Source: Elysia crispata (Eukaryota; Mollusca; Gastropoda; Plakobranchidae). Taken from it: a stretch of 64,000 nucleotides of DNA. The notes under the pieces were generated by a model that was not told where the DNA came from, did no database searches, and saw only the letters and a program-made list of their open reading frames with translations. Location: positions 90,001 to 154,000 of the forward strand of contig JAWDGP010002668.1 in the NCBI GenBank assembly GCA_033675545.1, in the 5' to 3' direction. Of this stretch, positions 1 through 12,854 are shown piece after piece. The position numbers and the translations under genes were made by a program. Numbering within the stretch: the first letter of the stretch is position 1; every line of letters starts with the position of its first letter.

Positions 1-1713
1 TGACTACTAATACAACAACTCTTAGATCTACCACTAATGATAGCTCTTTCCATTCCACTACTGAAACAAACTTTCTAAAATCAAAGTTACCTTTACCCAT
101 GGTGAAATTATATATAAAATACAATTATTATTATTATCTTGTCTAAAAAAAAATAAAGAATAATTGAAAGGGGCAATGAGTCCTAATTTATCCCACGATC
201 TCAAAGTTCAAGGGTCAATCCTGAAGCACGAGTGGTATTTTCTGGAAGACTGGCACATCTCATACTTTGCCAGGCCTTGTGACTTGTTTAGACCGCACCA
301 TGTTTATATTTTTTAATTAATAGTATGAGAAAGGTCACGAGAACTGTCGATACAATAATCAAATTTCAGTAAAGGAAAGCGGCTATTACTGTACTTTCCT
401 AACTTATTTCAGATAATTTTAAGCGCCTTCTAAAGGACTATAAAGTAACTACCCGGAAAATTACCTTAAGGTGTGCTCTAAAAATGATTTTTTTGTTGCA
501 AAATACTGTAAATAATAAAAATAACAATAACAAAAACACAAAATAAAAACAAAAACAAAAAATAAAACAAAACAACAATAACAAAAAAAACTAACGTAAT
601 TACTGCAACTGCTCTTTTTTTTTCACTAAGGACATACCGAGGTCGTTTTCGCGAATTATCGTTCTTGAAGTGGGCGTACACCACGTTCATTTTTGAACTT
701 CAATCGTTTGTGTAACTAGTATTTTTGCCGTGATGACTCAATATAATTTGTCCGTGTTGAAGTTTCAAGCGTTGGATGAAGGCTGTCTCTAACTATATAG
801 AAGGCCTTGGCTGAAGTCGACCTAAGTATGAACACCACACAGGTAATATCTCTCAACGTGGTTTCTAGATTGTAGAGTATTCCGTATAAACAGTTACTGG
901 TTTTTGCTTTTTTTTTATCTCGTTATTATTAAAATGAGAAAGAACAGAGTGCGACTCTTATGTCATCCTGCCAGGCTTTTGTATGGCAAAACTGAAAACC
1001 CGCGCCCGTGTTGTATGTCACCAGGTCCTCCGTCACAGGGCGCCAATCTTCTATCTTCACTGTTGGTCCCGAGTTCTATCTATATATGCAACAATATACT
1101 CACTCGGGTTAGGTATCGGCTTGTGATAAGTTTTTCCTATATAATTCTTATTACTATATTTACAATCACTTGCATCTTTAGATCCTTAGGCCTAGCTTTG
1201 TCTGTCCCAGTCTCTATCGTTGTATGACTGCCTTCTTTATTTCAAGAAGAGTAAGATAGTCTTTTGTGCTTATTGCGTATAAAATCGTTTAAGACAATAT
1301 CACAATTAAGTTCGCCATGATTGATACTTTGTTCGGAACCAGTAAATATAGTTTTTTTAAATGACTCAATATGAATTGTAACTGCCTTTTTTGCGTCAAT
1401 TCATGGAGGGTTCACAAACTGTGACAGCACACGCAATCCAGACCAAAGTATCCGGACAGCACGCAACAGGCCGTGACTTTACATATAATCGTCGACCGTG
1501 ATTAATTTCGACATGGATAAAAGCAAAGTAAATAGACAGCGTAGATCTACACCGAGCGTCACTCCATTCAGATGCTCAGTCAGGTAGAGCGCTTCAGACA
1601 GATCAACTACCACAAAGCAGTTGTAGCACAGATTTTTCCATCGACCCCAACGGGAACGTAAAGCCAAGAATAAATCGGTACTGCCTTATTAAAACAAGCC
1701 GGAGTTCTTCACG
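1..1713. other. Intergenic; 5' flank of first AADAC-like gene
   Basis: I see no gene in 1-1560; the longest open frames are A/T-rich and unlike any family. The last 150 bases before the start codon (about 1580-1713) align loosely with about 6325-6464, upstream of the second esterase copy. Shared blocks include GTAGAG, a CCACAG-like block and a GCCAA block just before the ATG. This flank is therefore part of the ancestral duplication and probably holds the 5' UTR or core promoter. No clear TATA box was found. Confidence 0.5.
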
Positions 1714-1946
1714 ATGGACAAAGCAAAAGCCGCCTGGGCACCTTTCGCCACAAAATACGAGGTGCACGAGGAATCGTACCAGCTTCTAGCCAAACTGATA
1801 GAACTTGGCAACAAGCCGTATTACGCTGTCGGGGTGGACAAGGCAAGAGAGCAAAACATCAGTACAGGTGAGTTTTTTAATAAAAGAAGATGATCTCATA
1901 TTTAAAAAAAAAAACAAAAAAAACAAAGGAAGGGAATCATTACTGT

Positions 1947-2034
<88 letters not shown>

Positions 2035-3107
2035 TCATTGTTATTTTTTATTGCTATTGTTGCTGTTGTGATTTTTATAATTACTGTTCCTTATATTCTT
2101 CTTCTTCTTCTTCTTCTTCTTCTTCTTCTTCTTCTTCTTCTTCTTCTTCTTCTTCTTCTTCTTCTTCTTCTTCTTCTTCTTCTTCTTCTTCTTTCTCTTG
2201 AAACGAGTATTGTAAATTTTTTTTTATAGCCAGCAACTAGAAACTGAAGTGCTTTGGCAAAGTTCCGTATTTTTATCTTCATCCAGCTAAGGAGCTCCAA
2301 GGAACGGTGGCATTTCATGGCACCGAGTCGGAGATGACAGTGCCTTCCCCTTATGACCCGGAAGGTATTCCCGTGACGGTTTACAAACCTGAGCCATGCG
2401 TGGACAACCCTGCAATTTTTATCTTTTTCCACGGTGGTGGACTCGTTGTCGGCCACCGGAAGAACATCGCAAACACCATGAAGATTATTGCTATGGAATC
2501 TAGGTCAATCGTGGTCAACTCTAGCTACCGTCTGCTGCCCAACAAAGATTCTCCCTGCGCGCCTTTTGAAGACGGAGTCGCAGTGACCCGCTGGGTCATG
2601 GCAAACAAAACAGTCGTGGGCGGGACGGAGAGCAGCAAGGTCGGAGTAGGCGGGGAAAGCTCTGGGGGGCATATAACTGCGTGTATTACCAACGAGGTTA
2701 CTGGCCTTGACTTCCAGGTTTTGGTTTACCCCTTGGTTGACACTTCGTTTTCACAAGAAAGCTTTAAGGAGTTAGCATTAGTACCAATTCTGAGTGAGAA
2801 ATTATTGCAATGGTTCAAAGAGCACAGTCTGGCACATATTCCGAACCACGCGAAGGATCCGAGAATCAACCCTATGGCGAGAACCAACACGGAGTCATCT
2901 CCCCCAGCTCTGCTCCTCCTGGCAGAGTTAGATCCCTTGGTCGGTACAGGTCTTGACTACGCTGAGAAGTTGAGAACCGCTGGAGTTCCCGTGCAGTGCG
3001 AGGTGTTTCGGGGAATCCCACACGGGTTTTTCACGAGCCGTACCGTTACCAAGACAGTTTCGCCCAAAGCTTTCGGTCACGTGGTAAACTTTATCAACAA
3101 GTTATAA
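1714..3107 (+). CDS. Arylacetamide deacetylase-like alpha/beta hydrolase, copy 1
   Basis: Predicted serine esterase/lipase of the hormone-sensitive-lipase (AADAC/NCEH1) family, hydrolysing ester or acetyl bonds of small lipophilic substrates. Exons are 1714-1867 and 2287-3107, joined in phase 1 across GTGAGT...CCAG, giving 324 aa. Family marks are visible: the oxyanion-hole HGGG near residues 100-103, the nucleophile motif GESSGG with Ser near 176, Asp in AELDPL near 267, and His in GIPHGF near 297. The catalytic triad is complete. Unlike vertebrate AADAC (about 399 aa) there is no N-terminal signal-anchor helix, so a cytosolic enzyme is inferred. The start is the first ATG of exon 1, and the MDKAKA start is conserved in copy 2. 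It lies 3.4 kb upstream of its tandem paralogue in the same orientation. Substrate is unknown. Confidence 0.9.
1948..2193 (+). repeat. Compound (TAA)n and (CTT)n microsatellite in intron
   Basis: A (TAA/ATA)n run at about 1948-2033 is followed by a (CTT)n run at about 2099-2193, inside the single intron of the first esterase gene. The CTT run is pyrimidine-rich on the coding strand and lies about 90 bases before the acceptor. Confidence 0.95.
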
Positions 3108-3574
3108 AAATGCAAGAGCATATTGGTTGGTGTGTAACCGATGGGCGGATTCACACTATGCAGTTTGAAAATACACGTGCCTCGACATGAAGTGAGAACC
3201 CTCGATACATTGGTTGTAGGGACAGTGACAGTTCGATTTGTAAACATCCGGTCAATAGTGTTTTTAGTTCCGGTTTTTTTTTTTTTTTCGTTTGGCTTTC
3301 CTCATTTTGAGATTGATACTTTCACTTTTCAGTGGCTAAATATCTTGAACACCTCTTTCCTTGTTTATGTATTTAGGCTTGGTTTTCTACAAATGATTCT
3401 ACTTTAATGCCTAGTAGTCTTACGCCTCCTATTGTAAAAAAACTGTTGGCTTTTTCGTTATCTGCCATTCCAGTGAACGCTTGTAGTCTGTGTTCCCATC
3501 CTTTGTTAACTCAGTTTTATCTATTTGTTAATTGATCGTTTATGCATTTGTTTTCAGCAACATCTTGTCTTGAT

Positions 3575-3580
3575 AATAAA
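3575..3580 (+). terminator. Candidate polyadenylation signal, esterase copy 1
   Basis: A canonical AATAAA lies about 470 bases after the stop codon of the first esterase. It is the only strong candidate before the dispersed repeat that begins at about 3586. No transcript evidence is available. Confidence 0.4.
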
Positions 3581-3585
3581 GATTT

Positions 3586-3830
3586 TGAATAGGAATAGTT
3601 AACTAATTTTGTAAAACCCAAATCTATTTACAGTTTTTTAAAAACTATCCATTATCATGTACTTTTCAAAAACTGATTGGCTAAGAATTCCTGCAAGGCA
3701 GTGTACTGATATGCAATTAATGCAACAATTCGCAGCTTTCAAATAAAAGTTTAAAAGGATCTAAAAACATATTGGGAAAATACAGAATTTGTCGAATTCT
3801 TCTGGTAGTTTTTTTTAACCTTGTAATTCT
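3586..3830 (+). repeat. Dispersed repeat family, copy A
   Basis: About 240 bases align by eye with 56976-57190 and more loosely with 23628-23850. Shared blocks in the same order include CTATTTACAG, ATTATCATGTA, CTAAGAATTC, TTTAAAAGGAT and AACAKATTGGGAA. No open frame and no obvious terminal repeats are seen. It is probably a non-autonomous element of unknown class. Confidence 0.6.
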
Positions 3831-5600
3831 ACTTATCGGTATTTTTTTGTTGTTTTTTTTTGTCTTAGAGACCATCTTTGCAACAGTAACTTGTCATACA
3901 GCTTACCTCTTTGTGCAGTGAATTTTATTTTACGTTCGTTTTTTTTTTGTATTATTAGCCTTTTTTTTTACTGTATCATGTTATATCCTGCAATTACATA
4001 ATTTATCATCTTTGTTTAGATGTGTGTCTGTGTATATATGTGTGTGTGTGTATTATATATATTTATATCGAAAAAGAACAAAACCTGATTTTCTCAAGAC
4101 AGCCAACTTTGTTAAAGAATAGTCCACATGTCTTTTTTTTAATCTTATTTCTTCATTTTTTTTAAAATTAATAATTTTATATTTTAAGGCTCTGAACAGT
4201 TTCAATAGCCGATATGGTACTTGTGAAGAACAAAAACTGATACTTCATGCTTGGGGTAACTTTTTATACATTGTGAACTTACAGTATTTCCTTGATTTGA
4301 ATATCTTAAAGTAAACTTCTCGCGTATATTTATATTATATATATAAAAAAATTAAATACATGTAGAATGATTACACACTCTTTATCATATTTGGATCCCC
4401 ATTATCTTTACTGTATTCCATAAACATGCGTCTTATAAAACGGAAAAAAAGGGGAATGAGGTTTGTAAACCATAATGTAACCGACCAATGAGTTTTATAA
4501 CACTGCACAGCATAATCTCATAACTAATACAATCGTTGTAACAAGGGATTCCATGGTGGAAACTACAGTATATACGCACATGATTTTAGATATAAACCTA
4601 TTCAAAATAGATGTAGATGTGGATATACTCATTCCACTATTCAGGTTGCAACTAATCCCATCTGTGCTTTATTTGACTATAATTATTGAACTGCAGGCTC
4701 TAATTCAGTGAAAAAAATTGAAGCTGAATTTGTAACAGTCATGTTCTATCTAAGATCCCCTATAGTGTCAGAAGATCAGGGCCGAAACACTTGCTACAAG
4801 GGGCGGGGGGGTTCTTCTCTGAAGACTCCCTGTTATCTAGCTCCCCATTGAGTTTCTACCTACTCTCAAAACTTAACAACGTGGAAGGTTGGTTATGTAG
4901 TGTTTTTTTTTGAAAAATTAATCGGCATGAGATGAAGAATAGTTATGTTTTTATTTATTATGAAATTATGGTGCTGATTGTGACTTATTTCTTTTAAACT
5001 TTGCATTGTAATATTATTCGTTTATTTTCTTTATTCTTATTGTAACGCAGCACAAATATATAAACTCTTATTCAGGTTTACATTGAATAAAAACAAATAT
5101 ACGAATACTTTACTTTGTACTTTGTACTTTAATCCTGATTAAATGAACTGTTTTAATAGTTATTTCTGATGTTCTGTTTGAATAATCTATTTACTGTACA
5201 TGTATATGACGATTTGATAATGATTCCTGGATCTGTTTAAGAGCATATTTAGAGCTGGAGATAATAATAACAAACGAGGTCACGTGACAAAAATGCCAGC
5301 TACGCGATTGGTAGAGAGAGAACAGTAGTTACTCTGTTAGAGATGATAATGCCAGAATGCCAGAAGCCGCCATTGCTTCGAGGTATATATATATATATAT
5401 ATATATATTTTAATCTAGTCATTAATTTTGAATATTTTGGACAGCAAAGTAGGCGAAAGCCTGTACTTGGGCTCGAGTTTTGAACAAACTCTTTGCAGTT
5501 TAACCGTTGCTATATTGTAGGTAAAAATCACTACAAAGGACCTCAACTTTTCTCAGAAGGCCTAGTTTTAACATCCCCTAAGTCTGTGTTTGGACTAGAG
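3831..5600. other. Intergenic stretch without recognised genes
   Basis: AT-rich sequence with homopolymer T runs, short TG/TA repeats near 4020-4070 and a (TA)n run at about 5382-5410. I see no coding signal on either strand. Confidence 0.6.
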
Positions 5601-5788
5601 CAGCGGTGCCCAAACTTTGTACAAAAGGGGCCAGATTTGGTCACACGACAATGTGTAGGAGCCGACCATTGTTCCAGGCAATCTTTGAAAGTTTGATTAC
5701 TGTTGATTTTTATAACAGAAGCTGCGGGCCACTGGAAATTTGAACACAGGGAGAATTTTGCTCGAGGGTCGAACTTTGGACATGCCTG
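5601..5788. mobile_element. hAT-type MITE
   Basis: A 188-bp element. The left end starts CAGCGGTGCCCAAACTTTG; the right end, read in reverse complement, starts CAGGCATGTCCAAAGTTCG. Internal GGGCCAGAT and GCGGGCCACTGG blocks are typical of non-autonomous hAT (Charlie-like) elements. The flanks GACTAGAG and GCCTAGAA match at 6 of 8 positions, consistent with an aged 8-bp hAT target duplication. It carries no coding capacity. Confidence 0.6.
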
Positions 5789-6464
5789 GCCTAGAATTAT
5801 ACGGATATGTCTTGAATCTAATTAAAACTGTAATATAATGTAAATAAGTGTTGGGGAATATGGGGCAGTGATAATGCCCTTGTTAGAAGCCTTATTGGTA
5901 AAACTGTAACGACACCAAACTCCTTTGCCTTACTGCAAGAATTTCGTTACATTTACTTTAACTATAAATAAAATAGAAGTTGTAAAAATAATCGAAGTGG
6001 CTGTGTTCAACATCTGGCGAACAGGGTTTATCACATTATTTTAATATTCAATAAACGTTTTAATCATTGCTTAGTCCATAATTCTTTAATAGTTCTTTTT
6101 AAACTTGAGTTTGAATTTAATCTATTGTATTTGTTACCTACCAAACCCCTTAGATTTTCACAAAGTTCAACACTGATAAAATATTCAGGCCAAAGTACCC
6201 AGTCGGCACAGATAGCGCTGTTTGAGACTTCCATTTTGTTCAAATCAAAAGACCAAATTTATCTTTCACATGCATAGAATGAAAGAGCGAGAAATGTAGG
6301 CCCTTCCTGTGTCAATAATATAATATAGTAGAGTGCGTCAGATAAATAAACTGGCCCAGGGCTCTTTGTACCACAGCTTTTTCCACCCACCACTGGGGCA
6401 GCTCTAAGCCAACCAATTAATAAAGCAGTACGGGATTTATTGAGCAAGTCCACAGTCTTATATG

Positions 6465-6967
6465 ATGGACAAGGCAAAAGCCTTATGGGCTCCGTTTGCA
6501 AGTAAATACGAGATTCACGAGGAAACATACAAGCTACAAGCGAAATTGGTGGAGTTGGGCAACAGGCCTTACTACATGCTTGGGTTAGAAGAAGCAAGAG
6601 AGCAGTCCATTAGAACAGGTGAGTTTGGGAATTAGTGGCAAATGGAGATGTTTGACTAAAGGAGGGCTAGAGATTTAACAAACAGTTGTGCTGAAGGGTC
6701 GAAAAATACTATTTTTTTCCCTTTTCTCATAATAATTTGAAAATATTCAACCAAAAAATTAGTTCAAAGTGTCTAAAACTAGATCAAACTTGCCTACTGC
6801 AGAACTCTACTACAGGTTCTGATTCTATTTCCCCCGATAGAGCAAAATAAGTTGTATAGCTTGAAAAAGATATACATCCCTAGTTTTGCGTTGGAGAATT
6901 AGATAAGCATAGGGCTGGTAAATATGTAATTATAATAGCAGCATCAGCAGCAGCAGCAGCAGCAGTA

Positions 6968-7062
<95 letters not shown>

Positions 7063-7079
7063 TGTAGAAGTAGTAACAA

Positions 7080-7158
<79 letters not shown>

Positions 7159-7184
7159 TGTGGTAGTAGTAGTAGTAATAGTAA

Positions 7185-7258
<74 letters not shown>

Positions 7259-8192
7259 CTAGTAGTGAGAATTGTAAAAGCTAATAAAAATTATCTTGAA
7301 TTCCAACGATTATTGTGCAGGAGGCGAAGTGCACTAACTTATCTTCCTATTGTTTATATAATATCTCCCAGCTAACGAGGTCCAAGGAACGGTGGATTTT
7401 CATGGCGTCGAGTCGGAGATGACAGTGCCTTCCCCTTATGACCCGGAAGGAATTTCCGTGACGGTTTACAAACCTGAGCCATGCGTGGACAACCCTGCAA
7501 TTTTTATCTTTTTCCACGGTGGTGGACTCGTTGTCGGCCACCGGAAGAACATCGCAAACACCATGAAGATTATTGCTATGGAATCTAGGTCAATCGTGGT
7601 CAACTCTAGCTACCGTCTGCTGCCCAACAAAGATTCTCCCTGCGCGCCTTTTGAAGACGGAGTCGCAGTGACCCGCTGGGTCATGGCAAACAAAACAGTC
7701 GTGGGCGGGACGGAAAGCAGCAAGGTCGGAGTAGGCGGGGAAAGCTCTGGGGGGCATATAACTGCGTGTATTACCAACGAGGTTACTGGCCTTGATTTCC
7801 ACATTTTGGTGTATCCTGTGGCTGACACTTCGTTTTCACAAGAAAGCTGCACCGAGTTTGCATCAGTGCCAATTCTGGATAAGAAAACAATCTTGTGGTT
7901 CATCGAGCACAGTATGGGACACATCCCAAACCTCGCGAAGGATTCCACATATAACCCCATGACGAGAACCAACACGGGATTATCTCCCCCAGCTCTCATC
8001 ATCCTGGCAGAGTTAGATCCCTTGGTCGGCTCGGGGCTGGACTACGCTGAGAAACTGAGAACCTCTGGAGTTCCCGTACAGTGTGAGATCCTTCGGGGAG
8101 TCCCGCACACTGTGTTTACCAGTCGGGCAGTTACCGAGACAGTGTCAGCCCAGGCCTACGAGTACATGGTGAACTTTATCAAGAAGTTTTAA
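6465..8192 (+). CDS. Arylacetamide deacetylase-like alpha/beta hydrolase, copy 2
   Basis: Tandem paralogue of the esterase at 1714-3107 with identical architecture: exons 6465-6618 and 7372-8192, phase-1 intron, 324 aa. An extra in-frame ATG at 6462 could add one Met. HGGG, GESSGG, AELDPL and the catalytic His in GVPHTVF are retained, so it should be an active serine esterase. The residues after the His (TVF rather than GFF) differ from copy 1 and may alter the pocket. Exon 1 and the 3' part of exon 2 have diverged substantially, whereas 7409-7795 is almost identical to copy 1, synonymous sites included. The intron is dominated by an AGT microsatellite. Role inferred from family only. Confidence 0.9.
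6942..7258 (+). repeat. (CAG)/(AGT)n microsatellite in intron
   Basis: A short CAG run grades into about 300 bases of (AGT)n with a few interruptions, inside the intron of the second esterase. It makes a poly-Val/poly-Ser frame that is not a gene. Confidence 0.95.
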
Positions 8193-9370
<1,178 letters not shown>

Positions 9371-9580
9371 AATCAAAAGCGCGTCTCCGTGACTTTCTCC
9401 GCCCCTTTCCTCTTCTTGGACAAATCAAGCTCGTGTCCCTGAGACTTTCCCCGCCCCTTTCCTCTTCTTGGACAAATCAAGCTCGTGTCCCTGAGACTTT
9501 CCCCGCCCCTTTCCTCTTCTAGGACCAATCAAGCTCGTGTCTCCGTGACTTTCTCCGCCCCTTTCTTCTTCTTGGTCCGC
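9371..9580 (-). repeat. 51-52-bp minisatellite overlapping Kir stop codon
   Basis: Four tandem copies of a 51-52-bp unit containing CAATCAAGCTCGTGTC and CCGCCCCTTTCCTCTTCT. The copy at about 9530-9580 encodes the last residues (TKKKKGAEKVTETRA) and the stop of the minus-strand Kir gene. The other copies continue into its 3' UTR, so the array seems to have grown out of the terminal exon. Confidence 0.85.
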
Positions 9581-12500
9581 CCAGAAGCCCCTGCCCCAGC
9601 TCCCTCCGCGTTATCATAAGGAGAGGCTGGGCTCGGGCTTAGGTCGTATCTCAGAGAGGACAGCTGTTGAGACGAAGCTGCTGCCCTCACCAGGGGCCCC
9701 ACGACGACGCTCTCCTCCTCGACTGTAACTCCGTCGCCGAAGTTGGTGATCTTCTCCACCCGGCCTTCCCGGAAACGGTCGAGTTCCTTTGCGCTATGAC
9801 GTATGTTTTGGCAGTACACCACGTCATCAAAACCTGTGTGGATTGGAAAGTGGTTTTTAAATAAATCCATCGAAAAGTTTGAGCAAGTGTATTACCCGAT
9901 CAAGTTTGAGGAGAACCAATGTCATGTTTTATAAATAAAAATTAAAAACATCTTTTGACTCTTGAGGAGAACCAATATTATGTGTTTTATAAATAAAAAT
10001 TAAAAACATCTTTTGACTCTCATTATAAACTGGTTTGTAGCGTTGCATTTGCGAAAACAAGACTTTGTTTTAACAGACAATATTTTCTGATTTTGCTTTT
10101 TCAATTTCTTGAATGTTTGAGCTCGTCTGCTATGAGATAGACCCAAGTTTTCTATAACACCAGAATAAGGTAGCGCAATAGGTAAATAGATGAGGTTTGC
10201 AGGACCATAGTTAATAATATGCTTGGGCTCTTTCAACACACTCGACCTCGTCAAGACTGCGCAACATCTGCACCGCAGAAAAAAAAATTCAATTTCTCTA
10301 AACAAAACCAACTTTGATAAAAGATCTGAAAAATGTTTATGTCATGTGCCCCATAGCAAAAAAGCCTCTTCAACGGGAATACAAAAGGGATGAAACGAAA
10401 AACAAACAACATAATTATAAGATCGAGACGGAAACAAACCACCCCTTAGTCATGCCTTGTTCTCAGCTCGAAACACGTGTTTAGTGTTACCTAAAAGTAT
10501 GCGCTAAGATCTTTTACTGTTGTTATTATAATATTAATACTTCAGAGCATATACATGTAACTCCAGCTCTTCAAAGTCCTCTAAATCGTTAGATGAAGCT
10601 ACAGAGCTTTAAAGAAGCGCTTTCTCTGCAATGGATTACAACTTCACCCTGCATCAATGCGACCAGATCCTTTTCTATAGATTATGAAACAGACAAAAGG
10701 TCTGGCAAAATAATTTGACCAACGAAATGAACCGTTTTAACAATAATAGAATTGCTTACGTCTGCTAACTAATGATTGCTTATCGACCTGTACTCAACCC
10801 ATGCGTTCATACATAGCAATGATTTTAGGAGTTAATCAAACCAAAAAGACTTATGTCTTGATAAAACAAACTTTTATTGAAATAATGAAAACATGTAAAA
10901 CAATTTGCACGGAATTCTTAACCCCCAAAGTGTAAGTGGGACACACACTAAGCTAAAGCATGCTAGACTGCAGTTAATGGGAGAAGGGAAGTCACTCATC
11001 TCGCTACTTTCCAAACTAGGTTATCATGATAAAATAGCAAGTGAACTCTTCTTAAAGAGAGATAAAAAGTCAATGAGGCGTAAGAACATGAAATCGCACG
11101 ATAACGTAACAGGGCGAGGATTGATGTGAGTTTGAACTGTTTTTTTTGTTTTAGCCAACAAGGACTGTGAAGATTAAAATTGTTTTATTTTTAATCTCAA
11201 TAATGCATCAAATCCTCCATGTAATTTCAAATACCAGTCTCTGATAACATTCATTTGTTGGTCATGATCACGTGAATTTTTAGTTTCTCTTTTTTTTTTT
11301 TTTTTTCATATTGCTCTTCAATTTTATTTGAACATCAGTCCTTGGTGGTATTGGTGTGAAATAGCGTTATACTGGATTTAAATCAATAACTAACCTTCAC
11401 AAAAATCACTTAATAAGTAAATATAGCAAAAGATTTTTTTTCTAACTGCTTAATGCTTAAACATACTTTTCAATTAGTTTTAATCTTTTTGATAAACAAA
11501 AGTATCTCAATTTACAGCTTCAGAGAATCCTGTGAAAAAATTTAAGTATCAAGTTCGAGTCTTAAAAAAGTGCTCTTTCTCAGAGCCGTGTGCTTTTTCA
11601 CAATTCTGGCAATGGTTTTCTTTATTTTTTCCCCAAATGAGTTTACTACTTATGATGGAATGTCTCTCTGACATACACAGTGTGCCAGCCAATACAAAGC
11701 TAGAGAAGTAATTCTATATCGAAATCAGGTTTAAGCATCGCGCTAGCGGTCACAATACTTCTTAAACCTTTAATATCTCCTTGATAACTGACACAATCTT
11801 ATTTTTAGGAGACTATCAAAGTTTAGGACATTCTAATGAGAAAAGTCGACATGCCAACGACAAGCGAAACTGATATCGTGTTCATTAGCAAAAAAAAATA
11901 ATTCCAGAAATCGACAAACTGCTCAGCGGAACTAACACGCAGGACTCTTTTCCAATGTCCAATACAAAGACATTTTACCCAACAACATACAGCCCACTCG
12001 AGTAATATACAAACACAACCAACATTCCATCATCTAAGAGACTGAATATGCCACTAACCAGTCACAAAACTTCTTTTTATTCACCACTGCTTTGTCCAAA
12101 ATAAAGACAATTTACCCAAAATCATACAGCACACACCGCTAACTTACGAACACAACCAACTGTCCATCAACTAAAGGACTGCGCATGCCTCTTCCACCTA
12201 CCAGCAAAGTCCACATGCCACCTGCTGTGTCCGATGTCGTATTCCTCAATCCTCTCAAAGCGATGACCCCAGAGGATCTCCTTGGGGAGGTACGAGGTTC
12301 TGGCCTGACACGTCTCACCTGGCAAGAGAATTCATCGGTTTTGAGGGTGGTGTTTATAAGGAGACCGTGAAACGAGTTTATGATAAAATACCATTCTTAT
12401 TAATGTCATTATCATTTTCTTCATCGCCTTCGCCATCATCAATGTCAATACTAAAACAGCATCAGTGCTGCTTGCTTTCTTAATTTTTTTTTTTTTGATT

Positions 12501-12803
12501 TTGAGCAAGAAATAATTTCTCGAGCTTGAATGGGGACAGGCGATCCCAAACAATAATCTAAACGTCTTAGTAACTTATCTGTAGACAGCCAAACTGGTGA
12601 TGCCCCAAGAGATATTCCTCGTCAAAGATGCAAGACGAATGTGATTTCCCTGAGACTCCATTTAGTTAAACTTTGATACTTGGTGGCTTATGTTTGACAG
12701 GGAGAACACTACAGAAATGGGTTTTCAATGCAGTTATCCCACATGTTTATACAATCTTTTTTAACTAGCCTTCACAAAAAAATGACTGAGTCGATATATG
12801 AAG

Positions 12804-12854
<51 letters not shown>

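Noticed and set aside
1565..1640. tRNA-like GCTCAGTCAGGTAGAGCGC upstream of the first esterase
   Set aside because: It resembles an A-box, but the stretch aligns with the 5' flank of the second esterase (about 6325-6420), so it is duplicated gene flank rather than a tRNA or SINE.
7610..8002. Antisense open frames opposite the esterase
   Set aside because: Shadows of the real coding strand; they lack any family motif and mirror the conserved exon.
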